From contig JABTUA010000002.1 of NCBI GenBank assembly GCA_015075635.1, positions 62,001-126,000 of the forward strand: a DNA stretch of 64,000 nucleotides, given 5' to 3'. This DNA comes from Polyangiaceae bacterium. Its GTDB lineage: Bacteria > Myxococcota_A > Polyangia > Polyangiales > Polyangiaceae. The position numbers and the translations under genes were made by a program. Shown here piece by piece: positions 9,496-18,592 of the stretch (its first letter is position 1; each line of letters starts with the position of its first letter). Under the pieces are notes generated by a model. The model was not told the DNA's origin. It was given only the letters and a program-made list of their open reading frames with translations, and ran no database searches.

Positions 9496-10691
9496 TGCGG
9501 GCGCTCTTCGTGATCGCGCTGCCGGCGCTGGGCTGCGGCCAGACCAGCGTCGATCCGCCCGGCGATGGCGGCAGCGGAGGCAGCGCGGGTGCGGGTGGCG
9601 CGGCCGCGTGCACGGGCGAGCACTGGCGATCGGTCGCGCCTCCGACGGGCGCGTCAGCGCGTATCGAACACCCGGCGGTCGCGGTCAACGGCGAGGTCCT
9701 CATTTGGGGCGGGCGCGGCGAGGTTCTACGCCGCGGAGATGGGGTGCGCGTCGGTTTCGAGCAGACGCCATCCGCCGCCGTGCTTCCCGGGGCCGGCGCG
9801 CCGGCACCCCGGGTTAACCACGCACTGGCTGCCATCGGAGACAGCCTGGTGATCTGGGGTGGCGAAGGGGTCGAGGCAGGGCTCGAGGACGGGGCGCGAC
9901 TGGAGCTCACCCAAGGTGCCTGGAAACCCATGTCCTCGAAGGGCCACCCCAGCCTTCGGTTACCCCTATTCGGAGTCGTCGGCACGGAACTGTTGGTATG
10001 GGGCAGCCGTGACACTGACGGACTTCCCCTGACGGACGCCGCGTTCTACGACCCCGACCTGGATAGTTGGACCAACGCCCCTTCCGCGCCGTTCGCGCTC
10101 GAGTACAACTCCCTGTTGGTCACGGCGGGCGATCAAGGCGTCTTCGCGTACGGCCGAAAGAGTGAGGCGATATCGACCTGGGCTGGCTATTTCTTCGACG
10201 CGAAGACGCGCCAGTGGAAGCTGCTTCCCGACGAGCCAGCACTCGGCGATCGAGAGGGAGCGGTGGTGGCCTGGTCACCATCCACCAAAGAAGTGCTGAT
10301 CTGGGGCGGTCTCGCCGACTCGTACCAGGACAGCGGGGTTCGGTTCTCGATTCCAGAGTGGAAGTGGAGAGTCATGTCGTCGGCCGGTGCCCCAACAGCC
10401 AGAGCCCACGCGAGCGGGGCGGTGCTACCGGGCTCTGGTGCATCCGGCCGGCTCGTGGTGTTCGGCGGCGGAACGGCCTCGACCCAGCCGGCCAGCAACA
10501 CTGGCGGCCTCTACGACTTGGCCACGGACACCTGGCTCCCGCTGCCGACCGACACCTGCCTACCGCCTCCACGATGGATGCACACGACCACTGTCTTCGG
10601 GGATGGGCGGCGGGCCCTGGTTTGGGGCGGAACGGGAAATGGCCTGGAGCTTCCTCCCGAACAAGGCTGGGTCCTTACACTCGACGACTGA
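9495..10691 (+). CDS. Kelch-like beta-propeller lipoprotein
   Basis: About 398 residues. A short signal peptide ends in an ALGC lipobox, then a Gly/Ala linker. The rest consists of repeated blades with the kelch-type WGG motif (VLIWGGRG, LVIWGGEG, LLVWGSRD, VLIWGGLA, LVVFGGGT, ALVWGGTG) separated by YDPDLDSW-like turns; about six or seven blades. It is probably a surface or periplasmic binding scaffold. Its ATG overlaps the stop of the metalloprotease, so the two are co-expressed. The pair sits between the two 66-bp repeats and reads opposite to the surrounding mfd/TPR fragments. Confidence 0.8.
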   Translation: MRALFVIALPALGCGQTSVDPPGDGGSGGSAGAGGAAACTGEHWRSVAPPTGASARIEHPAVAVNGEVLIWGGRGEVLRRGDGVRVGFEQTPSAAVLPGAGAPAPRVNHALAAIGDSLVIWGGEGVEAGLEDGARLELTQGAWKPMSSKGHPSLRLPLFGVVGTELLVWGSRDTDGLPLTDAAFYDPDLDSWTNAPSAPFALEYNSLLVTAGDQGVFAYGRKSEAISTWAGYFFDAKTRQWKLLPDEPALGDREGAVVAWSPSTKEVLIWGGLADSYQDSGVRFSIPEWKWRVMSSAGAPTARAHASGAVLPGSGASGRLVVFGGGTASTQPASNTGGLYDLATDTWLPLPTDTCLPPPRWMHTTTVFGDGRRALVWGGTGNGLELPPEQGWVLTLDD

Positions 10692-10697
10692 GAGACG

Positions 10698-10763
10698 TCG
10701 GTCACGGCTCCGGCGTGGTCTCGCGTGTTCGCTCGGCGGCCGCAAGCAGATGATTCTGGGCGC
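10698..10763. repeat. 66-bp direct repeat, copy 2
   Basis: Same sequence as 7727-7792. Here it is continuous with the TPR gene, encoding its last residues and stop codon. Confidence 0.9.
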
Positions 10764-11081
10764 GCAGGCTCCAGGGCCCGCGCGGGTGCTTGGCCAGGTG
10801 CGCCCGGAACAGCTGCGCCGCCGTGGCCCACTGTCCGCCGCGGTAGTGGATCACGCCCCTCGCGAACAGCCCGGGGTACTCGAGATCCAGCTTCTCGACG
10901 GCGGTCACGTGGCGTAGGTCGCTCTCGACGCGGCGCGCGCGATCCGGGTGCGCCAGCAGGAACCGATAGTAGATCCTGAGCTCGTTGGCGGTGGGCGCGA
11001 AGGCTGGCACGCCGCGCAAGCCGGTCGCCTCGCTCCAGCGCACCTTGAACAGCGCGCGTCGCTCGGCGGGGCTGGGCGGCG
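10702..11081 (-). pseudogene. TPR-like protein, C-terminal ~125 residues (5' end removed by IS91 copy 2)
   Basis: Helical repeats with TPR spacing (LDLEYPGLFARGVIHYRGGQ, then AAQLFRAHLAKHP) end at a stop codon within the 66-bp repeat. In the ancestral order its stop overlapped the GTG start of mfd (GTGA). The N-terminus is replaced by IS91 sequence. Function unknown; probably a tetratricopeptide protein co-transcribed with mfd. Confidence 0.7.
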
Positions 11082-12454
11082 GCGCGTAGGAGTTTCCATC
11101 TGTCAAAACCCACCGAGTCCAAGATACGCGGCGGCGGAGCTCGGGTCGAGTGCTGCCCGCGAACCCTCGCGCGGCGGGCGTCCGACGCAGCTCGGCAGAG
11201 ATTCTCCGCGTCGCCGGCTGCGCAGGGCACAGCTCCGCCTTCGGCGAGGCGCTCACCGACGTCTCACTCCTTCCCGAACCCCAACATCAACTGCTCGGGC
11301 ACGCTAACGCCGACACGGGTCGCAGGCGGGGCCCTCGGGCCGAGGCCATGCTCCGCGAGCAGGCGGGTGATCTGGGCGCGGGTGTTGGCGACCTCGGCCC
11401 AGCGCATGGGCCCCGAGCAGCGCGGGCAGGTCTCCACGTCGGCGGCGAAGACGTGAGCGAGGAGCCAGGCCCACCGCTTTCGGGGTGCGGGCGCGTCGTC
11501 CGTGTCGCCGATCAGCTCGAGCTGATCGCCGCGAGCAGGCGGGGGCTTGTTCGCGGTCGCGTCGTCGAGCGCGGGCGTGGGCACGACGAGACGCCGGCGC
11601 GAGGAGTGGCTCGAGAGTACGCCGAAGTACCGGAGCAAGTGGAATCGCGGCGGGGGCACAGCAGCGACGAGCCGCGGGATGAGGTCAGCTGGCTCGAACA
11701 CGAGCGCTCGCGTGCCGTCGCGCCACACCTTCTTGAACGTCAGCTCGAGCTTGCCGTCCGCGCGGCGCTCGAGGCGGTCCTGCGCGACGGGGGGGCGCGT
11801 GATGTACTTGCAGAGCCGCTCCACGCGACGGCGGTCCCGCCCGTCCACGACCTGCACGGCGTGGATGTTGATACCGCGCACCTCTGCGATGGGCTGGTCG
11901 GTCGCATCGACGGCGCGGGGGCGCGCGGGTGGGTCGGGCGAGGCGATGAGGCGAAGCGGCGGCTGGCCAGCGCGGTCGCCGCTCACGGAGAGGCCCTGCG
12001 CGGCGGCGGCGTAGCAGGCGGCCAGGCCAGGCTCGTCGAGGGCGAGCTCTGGTGGCGTGTCCTCGACGAGCTCGGGGTCGAGGCTCTTGCCGTGCGCTCG
12101 GAGGAGCTTCTCGACGCGAGCGGCGGTGCGCGCGGCCACCTCGGCGATGTCGGTTCGCGTGGGCGTGTCGAGCTCGCGAAACTCGAGCGGCGAGCGCGGG
12201 TCGTCGTTCTCGTGAACGTAAACGCCGTCGAGCACCAGCGAGTGGAAGTGGACGTTCAGGCGCAGCGCGCTGTCCGTCCTCTGCACCGCGGCCACGCCGC
12301 CCGTGTGCGCGTCTGCGACGCTCGCTAGCCCGAGCTGGCGCTTCGCTCGCCAGCGCAGTGAGCGGTCCACCTCTGCCATGAACGCGCTCACCACCTCGGC
12401 GCAGAGCTTCCGGTCGTAGCCGAGCAAGGCTCGCAGTCCCCAGGGCAGTGAGCA
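11082..12454 (-). mobile_element. IS91-family element, copy 2 (truncated)
   Basis: The left boundary is as in all copies; identity ends at 12454 inside the transposase gene, where a tyrosine-recombinase fragment begins. It is longer than copy 1 by about 85 bases on the right. Confidence 0.85.
11264..12454 (-). pseudogene. IS91-family transposase, C-terminal ~395 residues
   Basis: Same protein as the intact copy at 36333-37883, with the HUH motif, catalytic Tyr and C-terminal zinc pair unchanged and no frameshift. The zinc-finger N-terminus is missing. The open frame crosses the junction into antisense recombinase sequence for a short distance, which is not a real start. Confidence 0.85.
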
Positions 12455-12741
12455 TCATCTTCGGGCGCCACCACTGCCGGGACCGGCTCACGGCGGCCGC
12501 TCGAGCGGTGCTTTCGCCGGAGAAGGCGGCGACGTTCACCCCGTACGATCTCCGACACTCGCGGGCGACGGAGTGGGCGGAGTCGGGGAACCTGGTCGGC
12601 GTCGCATTCTTGCTCGGGCACAAGCACATCAGCACCACGAATCGGTACACGAGGCCAAACGAGGCGGCGGCGAGGAGGGTGCTGGGCGTGAAGGACTCGG
12701 CGGTGCTGCAGTGGACGCTTTCAGGCCGAATTGCGGCGTGA
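12455..12741 (+). pseudogene. Tyrosine recombinase (phage-type integrase), C-terminal catalytic fragment
   Basis: About 95 residues matching the end of the catalytic domain: the box with YDLRHSRATEWAE (Arg of the R-H-R triad), LLGHKHISTTNRYTRP (His/Trp box and catalytic Tyr in NRYTRP), and a short tail. The N-terminal arm-binding and core-binding domains were removed at the junction with IS91 copy 2. It is a remnant of an integrated element. Confidence 0.8.
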
Positions 12742-12865
12742 CAGCGTGACAGCGGTCTGCCAGAAACAGCTCAGCTCCACAACTCCCATGCCAGCGGGCA
12801 CAGGCATGCGCGAAACTCCGGCAGTCGAGCTGACGACACCTCGCAGAGATCCACTTGCGCCGACG

Positions 12866-13552
12866 CTACCGGGATGAACGCGCATCGCCACAGCTACCGC
12901 AGCGGTGGGAATCGGCTCGATTGACAATGCCGCAGCGACATCGCCAGCGGGTGAACTGCCCGACTGAAACGGCCCCTTTCGCAAGTCGAAGCAAGACATC
13001 CGTGCGATCGCAGATCGACAGTGCTAGCGGAAGGCACTCATCTGCAGCAAGCAGTGGTTGGATGATCTCACGAGGCAGAGAATCGTCGAGTGGGAAAGAG
13101 TTGTCCACGACCGCGTAGAGCCTGTCTGCGGTCAGCTGTGCGACTTCGAAGAGTGCGTCCAGGTGGTGCCCGAGCGCGCCCGCAGGACCCCGACCCCGCA
13201 CCTCTCTCTCAATGATCGCGGTCCTCTCTGCCGCAGTTTCCAGCGGTGGCGACTTGGATTCGTCGGGGAGATGAGAGCGGAGCAGCTGACATACTAGACG
13301 CGAGCCAAATGAAGCGTACGTCAGTGCGTCGCCGGCGAGTGTCACGCTTGCTGCGATCTCCTCGTCAGGGTACGGCGGCTCCGCGGGCAGGACCACCAGC
13401 GATTGCAGCAGCCGAACCAGGGTCTTGTACCCTGCGATGTCGTAGTCGCGCACCTTCGGAATCGCGAGCGCAAGCGCCGCGGCTGGATCTGACTCACAAG
13501 CCAGCGCGAACCCCGCCACCCAAGGTTCCGTGTCAATCAGCGCGGTCCGCAT
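12866..13552 (-). CDS. Unknown protein with C-terminal zinc-ribbon-like motif
   Basis: 228 residues, mostly helical and acidic/Leu-rich. The last ~30 residues form a compact Cys cluster, WRCRCGIVNRADSHRCGSCG, which resembles a RanBP2/NZF-type zinc ribbon (Trp, paired Cys, Asn, paired Cys), although the first Cys pair is spaced by only one residue. No enzyme motif was seen. The gene reads away from the kinase fragment and may be part of the island carrying the recombinase remnant. Confidence 0.55.
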   Translation of the reverse strand: MRTALIDTEPWVAGFALACESDPAAALALAIPKVRDYDIAGYKTLVRLLQSLVVLPAEPPYPDEEIAASVTLAGDALTYASFGSRLVCQLLRSHLPDESKSPPLETAAERTAIIEREVRGRGPAGALGHHLDALFEVAQLTADRLYAVVDNSFPLDDSLPREIIQPLLAADECLPLALSICDRTDVLLRLAKGAVSVGQFTRWRCRCGIVNRADSHRCGSCGDARSSR

Positions 13553-13638
13553 TGGCGTGCAGCATTATCACCCAATGACGCGATTCCGGCCAATGGACAC
13601 GTCGCACACCAGGCAAGTCCGTCAAACGGTCCGCTCGG

Positions 13639-13884
13639 CTACTCTTCCGCGGCGGTCGGCGGGTCGTCCCTTGGGTTGCGCCGGCGCTGTTCTTCCTTGA
13701 GAAGGAGGTCTGCGATCGCTGCTGCCGTCTCCGCAAGTTGCTTCAGCGCGTCGACGCTGGTGCCAAGAAAGCGCCCGCCGTCATCATGGTGGAGTAGCCC
13801 GGTAGTCGCAGCCGCGGCGTATTCGGTCCACGAACGTAGGTCGCCAGGCGCTACGGGTTCTGGACGGTACCTCTTGGAAGGCAT
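13639..13884 (-). CDS. Small hypothetical protein (81 residues)
   Basis: Polar, mainly helical in appearance; the middle (DALKQLAETAAAIADLLLKEEQ) could form an amphipathic helix. No signal peptide and no recognised family. Same strand as the zinc-ribbon-like gene, 86 bases upstream of it. Confidence 0.45.
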   Translation of the reverse strand: MPSKRYRPEPVAPGDLRSWTEYAAAATTGLLHHDDGGRFLGTSVDALKQLAETAAAIADLLLKEEQRRRNPRDDPPTAAEE

Positions 13885-13972
13885 GTCGAAGCCTATCAGG
13901 AGCCCCGACGCATGCGTAGAAACGTGGCGCTGCCCGAGCTCGTTCGCGCGGAATGACTGGTAGTATCAAGCC

Positions 13973-14766
13973 GTGGGGCTCCCGAGGCTGTCCCGTGGTC
14001 AGGTGATCGGCGACGACTTCAGGGTCGAGCGCTTGGTCGGCGCCGGGGGAATGGGGGCCATCTATCTCGCGCGACAGCTGAGCACTGGGCGTAAGCGAGC
14101 TTTGAAGCTCATGCAAGTCGACCTTGCCGATGACCCGAAGCTGCGGGGGCGGTTCGCCCAGGAAGCGTCGGTCGGTTCTCGGATCAAGAGCGAACACGTC
14201 GTTGAGGTGGTCGCCGCGGGGCTCGACGAGAAGACCGGGTTCCCCTGGCTCGCAATGGAGTACCTTGAGGGCGAGGACCTCTGGGCACACCTGGGGAAGC
14301 GCGGACCGCTCGGTTCTTCGGAAGTGCTTGATGTTCTCAGGCAGGTCTGTCACGCGCTCGGTGCGGCCCACGGCGTGGGCATCGTTCACCGTGATCTGAA
14401 GCCCGCGAACATCTTCCTCTCCCGGAGCAACCGCGCGGACGTCGCCTTCACCGTCAAGGTTCTGGACTTCGGTCTCGCGAAAGCTGTCGCCGATACGACC
14501 ACGATGACGGAGCCGATCGGCACTCTGCTCTACATGGCTCCCGAGCAACTGCGTGGACACGGAATTTGCCCGGCGACCGACGTGTGGGCACTGGGCCTCA
14601 TCGCCTTTGAACTGCTGACGGCCAAAGAGTACTGGCTGACAGCGCAGGGGCCGGCGGGGTTGGGGGCCATCGCCGACGAAATCAAGCAAGGCATCATCAT
14701 CCCTGCAAGCGAGCGCGCGCGGGAGCTCGGCGCCCCCGATTTCCTGCCTCCCGGATTCGACCAGTG
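13973..14766 (+). pseudogene. Ser/Thr protein kinase (Pkn type), kinase domain cut off by IS91 copy 3
   Basis: Hanks-type kinase with the Gly loop (GAGGMG), the catalytic Lys in RALKLM, the catalytic loop HRDLKPANIF, the DFGLAK metal-binding motif and APEQL; it starts at GTG 13973. About 264 residues remain. The C-lobe ends after the ASDVWALG-equivalent (ATDVWALGLIAFELL) and a few more helices, then the frame enters IS91. The C-terminal part, which in myxobacterial kinases usually carries a transmembrane segment and sensor repeats, is absent. Confidence 0.85.
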
Positions 14767-14872
14767 GCGCGTAGGAGTTTCCATCTGTCAAAACCCACCG
14801 AGTCCAAGATACGCGGCGGCGGAGCTCGGGTCGAGTGCTGCCCGCGAACCCTCGCGCGGCGGGCGTCCGACG
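14767..14872. repeat. Extra 106-bp copy of the IS91 ori-side end, in tandem
   Basis: Repeats the first ~105 bases of the element directly before full copy 3, in the same orientation, giving two ori-side ends in tandem. No other copy in the window has this. Confidence 0.85.
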
Positions 14873-16714
14873 GCGCGTAGGAGTTTCCATCTGTCAAAAC
14901 CCACCGAGTCCAAGATACGCGGCGGCGGAGCTCGGGTCGAGTGCTGCCCGCGAACCCTCGCGCGGCGGGCGTCCGACGCAGCTCGGCAGAGATTCTCCGC
15001 GTCGCCGGCTGCGCAGGGCACAGCTCCGCCTTCGGCGAGGCGCTCACCGACGTCTCACTCCTTCCCGAACCCCAACATCAACTGCTCGGGCACGCTAACG
15101 CCGACACGGGTCGCAGGCGGGGCCCTCGGGCCGAGGCCATGCTCCGCGAGCAGGCGGGTGATCTGGGCGCGGGTGTTGGCGACCTCGGCCCAGCGCATGG
15201 GCCCCGAGCAGCGCGGGCAGGTCTCCACGTCGGCGGCGAAGACGTGAGCGAGGAGCCAGGCCCACCGCTTTGGGGTGCGGGCGCGTCGTCCGTGTCGCCG
15301 ATCAGCTCGAGCTGATCGCCGCGAGCAGGCGGGGCTTGTTCGCGGTCGCGTCGTCGAGCGCGGGCGTGGGCACGACGAGACGCCGGCGCGAGGTGGCTCG
15401 AGTACGCCGAAGTACCGGAGCAAGTGGAATCGCGGCGGGGCACAGCAGCGACGAGCCGCGGATGAGGTCAGCTGGCTCGAACACGAGCGCTCGCGTGCCG
15501 TCGCGCCACACCTTCTTGAACGTCAGCTCGAGCTTGCCGTCCGCGCGGCGCTCGAGGCGGTCCTGCGCGACGGGGGGCGCGTGATGTACTTGCAGAGCCG
15601 CTCCACGCGACGGCGGTCCCGCCCGTCCACGACCTGCACGGCGTGGATGTTGATACCGCGCACCTCTGCGATGGGCTGGTCGGTCGCATCGACGGCGCGG
15701 GGCGCGCGGGTGGGTCGGGCGAGGCGATGAGGCGAAGCGGCGGCTGGCCAGCGCGGTCGCCGCTCACGGAGAGCCCCTGCGCGGCGGCGGCGTAGCAGGC
15801 GGCCAGGCCAGGCTCGTCGAGGGCGAGCTCTGGTGGCGTGTCCTCGACGAGCTCGGGGTCGAGGCTCTTGCCGTGCGCTCGGAGGAGCTTCTCGACGCGA
15901 GCGGCGGTGCGCGCGGCCACCTCGGCGATGTCGGTTCGCGTGGGCGTGTCGAGCTCGCGAAACTCGAGCGGCGAGCGCGGGTCGTCGTTCTCGTGAACGT
16001 AAACGCCGTCGAGCACCAGCGAGTGGAAGTGGACGTTCAGGCGCAGCGCGCTGTCCGTCCTCTGCACCGCGGCCACGCCGCCCGTGTGCGCGTCTGCGAC
16101 GCTCGCTAGCCCGAGCTGGCGCTTCGCTCGCCAGCGCAGTGAGCGGTCCACCTCTGCCATGAACGCGCTCACCACCTCGGCGCAGAGCTTCCGGTCGTAG
16201 CCGAGCAAGGCTCGCAGTCCCCAGGGCAGTGAGCAGATCAATGGCGAATGGGCACGCGCGGCAGGACGCTCTGCTCCAGGTGGACGGCGGTGTCCGCCAT
16301 CCGCCGACCGAGGCAGGAGGGGCAGAATCCGCGCTGTTTGCAGGAGAAGGCGACGAGCTCGGAGTAGCCGCACTCGCGACAGACCAGATGCAGACACCCG
16401 TGCTCGAGACGCCCGCAGCGAAGGTACTCCTCGAACTCCTTCACCACGAAGCGCGGCAGTCCGCCGTGCTCCTCCGCGCGCTCGAGGAACGCCGGCCAGT
16501 GCTCCGCCACCGTCTGGTAGAGCACGGTCCTCTCCGGCCGGTGGCGGAAGCGCGAGCGCTCGGGCTGTGCGAGCGCATGTGCAGGGGCCCACGCCACTGC
16601 CGCCTCAGCGAGCGGCGTGCCAGCCAGGTGAACCCAAAACCCCGCTGTTTCGCTCGCTCACAAGGTGGCGAAGTGGCGAACTCAGGTGGCGATCGACGCG
16701 CTTCGTGACACCCG
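14873..16714 (-). mobile_element. IS91-family element, copy 3
   Basis: Full length by comparison with copy 5 (identity ends at cgtgacacccg on the right) but with numerous single-base losses, several in G runs. Together with the following protease/kinase segment it is repeated at 24344-28079. Confidence 0.85.
15055..16597 (-). pseudogene. IS91-family transposase with several frameshifts
   Basis: Collinear with the intact copy at 36333-37883, but the frame changes repeatedly between 15270 and 15720 and again near 16240. The changes are single-base indels, mostly in homopolymers, so true inactivation and consensus error cannot be told apart. Confidence 0.75.
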
Positions 16715-16819
16715 GGCTGGTGGTCACCTTGATTCTGAACGGCTTCCCAACATCAAGCCCCACGAGGGCCTGTGCGATGGCCGGCATCAGGTCTTGAGGA
16801 AGTCGCTCATGGGGACAGC

Positions 16820-17806
16820 AGCGGTTCGAGCCCTGGCAGCCCATCCCCTCGGTGTCCGGCGCTCGCGGACAAGGTGGGGGTGGCCCCTACACGGTGAAGC
16901 TGGGCGGCAAGCAGGTCGAGCTCGACTCGCTGATCACGTTCCCCGTGCAGCAATACCTGAACCAAGGCGGTGTGGGGTGTGATCGGCGCCAACGTGATGC
17001 GCAACTTCGCGGTGACACTCGACGACGCACGCTCCAGGTTCTGGCTCGACGACCAACGGGACGAAAGCGCGCTGCTCGCCTGCACGCATGCCAAGGCTGC
17101 CCCGGCCGAAGTCTCTTACGTCGAAGCGGACTACTTGTTCGTGCCCGGCAAGGCCGAGCACAAACCAGGTGGTTCTTGGTCGACACCGGGGCCTCTCTCG
17201 GGGCGATGCCCAAGTCGGTCTTCGCCGAGCTGCAGAAGGCTCACCCCGGCCGGCGCTGGACGGCTTCTACCTCCGGCTGCCGTCGGCACTTTCTGGGCGC
17301 AGCTGACCGCCGTCGGCGCCCTCGAGGTCGCGGGGCACAAGGTCGAGCACATCGTGACGCGCACCATCGACGACGCGATGATTCCGACCCCCAGCTGGAC
17401 GCGCCCTTTCTGGGCGTGCTTCCCACCAGGTATTTGCGGCATTTCCTCATGACCGTCGACTACCCCGCCGGCAAGCTGCGGCTCGACGGGTATGCGGACC
17501 TGCCGCCGCGGGAGCCCGACAGCTTCTTCGCGCTGGGCATCGGGTTCGAGCAGGTGACCTCGCCACCCATCCATGTGACGCAGGTGCTGCCGGGCAGCAG
17601 CGCCGCGGACGAAGGCATCGCCGTCGGCGACGAGCTGGTGAAGGTCGGCGGCGCGGACTTCGCCAGCCTGACGCCCTATCAGCGCCCGTGGGCGATGATC
17701 GATCAGAGCGAGCACACCGCCGTGCCGGTGACGGTGCCCGAGCAGGCAAGACGATCTCGGTCACGCTCGAGACCCGCAAGCTGCTCACCGATCCGAAGCT
17801 GGACTA
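16820..17806 (+). pseudogene. Aspartyl protease/PDZ protein, repeat copy A (frameshifted)
   Basis: Same gene as 26286-27293 but broken by several one- or two-base indels (for example around 16865, 16960, 17170, 17265, 17390 and 17745). The VDTGAS active-site motif and PDZ region are still recognisable in alternating frames. Probably a low-quality consensus of the same repeat. Confidence 0.7.
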
Positions 17807-18592
17807 GAGTGCACCGCCGCACAGGCGTGTCATTGCCCGCGCACGCGGTCGAGCTGGTTCCGTAGCTCGGCCCGTGGGCGACGAGCCCATTCTGCCGTAC
17901 CCGCTCGAGGCTCGACGTCGCGCGCCAGTGACTCCAGCGTGCGCGCGCCGACGTTCGAGGCCGAGCCAGCGACCACGTGGGCGATGCGGCGCAGGGCCAC
18001 CGCGTCGGCGCTCTCGGCCGCCCGCTCCAGGTCGCTGAGCCGCGCGCCCATGTCCTCGACGAACACGGCGCAAACGTCGGCCAGCACCGCCGCGTCTCCG
18101 CCGCTCAGATCCTCGAGCCGCCGAACGTCCAGAGCGTCGCTGCCAGGGTCTTCGGGCAGCGCGGGCTTCGAGACAGCAGGGGCCGGCCCCGCCGCGAGCC
18201 ACCGCTCGAGCGTGGCGCCGACTTCGGCTAGGGTGAAGGGCTTGGTCAGATAGTCGTTCATGCCCGAGCGCAGGCATTTCTCGCGGTCCCCGGGCACGGC
18301 GCTGGCGGTCAGCGCGATCACCGGCAGCGCAGTCCTGTCGTAGCCCAGCTCGCGCAGCCGTGCGGTGGTCGAATAGCCGTCGAGCAGCGGCATCTGGCAG
18401 TCCATGATCACCGCGTCGAACGTACCGACCCCCAGGGCGTCGATCACCTCCAGACCGTTGTGGGCGATTTCCACCGCGTGACCCAGGCGCTCGATCGTCT
18501 TCTTCAGAATCACCTGGGTGAAGAAGTTGTCTTCGGCGATCAAGATCCGCCTCCGAGCACCGCTGCTGGGGGTGAGCGGTGGCGGCGGCCGG
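17804..18592 (-). pseudogene. Hybrid histidine kinase, REC-Hpt end only, repeat copy A
   Basis: Receiver domain (VIMDCQMPLLDG) and Hpt segment (RRIAHVVAGSASN) match 27290-28079. The N-terminal sensor and kinase domains are missing because the repeat ends at 18592 and low-GC sequence follows. Two indels disturb the C-terminus. Confidence 0.8.

Noticed and set aside
11150..12328. Plus-strand reading frame of 392 codons inside each IS91 copy
   Set aside because: It is antisense to the transposase, GC-rich DNA opens long shadow frames, and the translation has no recognisable domain; the minus frame carries HUH and zinc motifs.
12455..12741. Functional integrase
   Set aside because: Only the last part of the catalytic domain remains; the N-terminal half and the first catalytic Arg region are absent.
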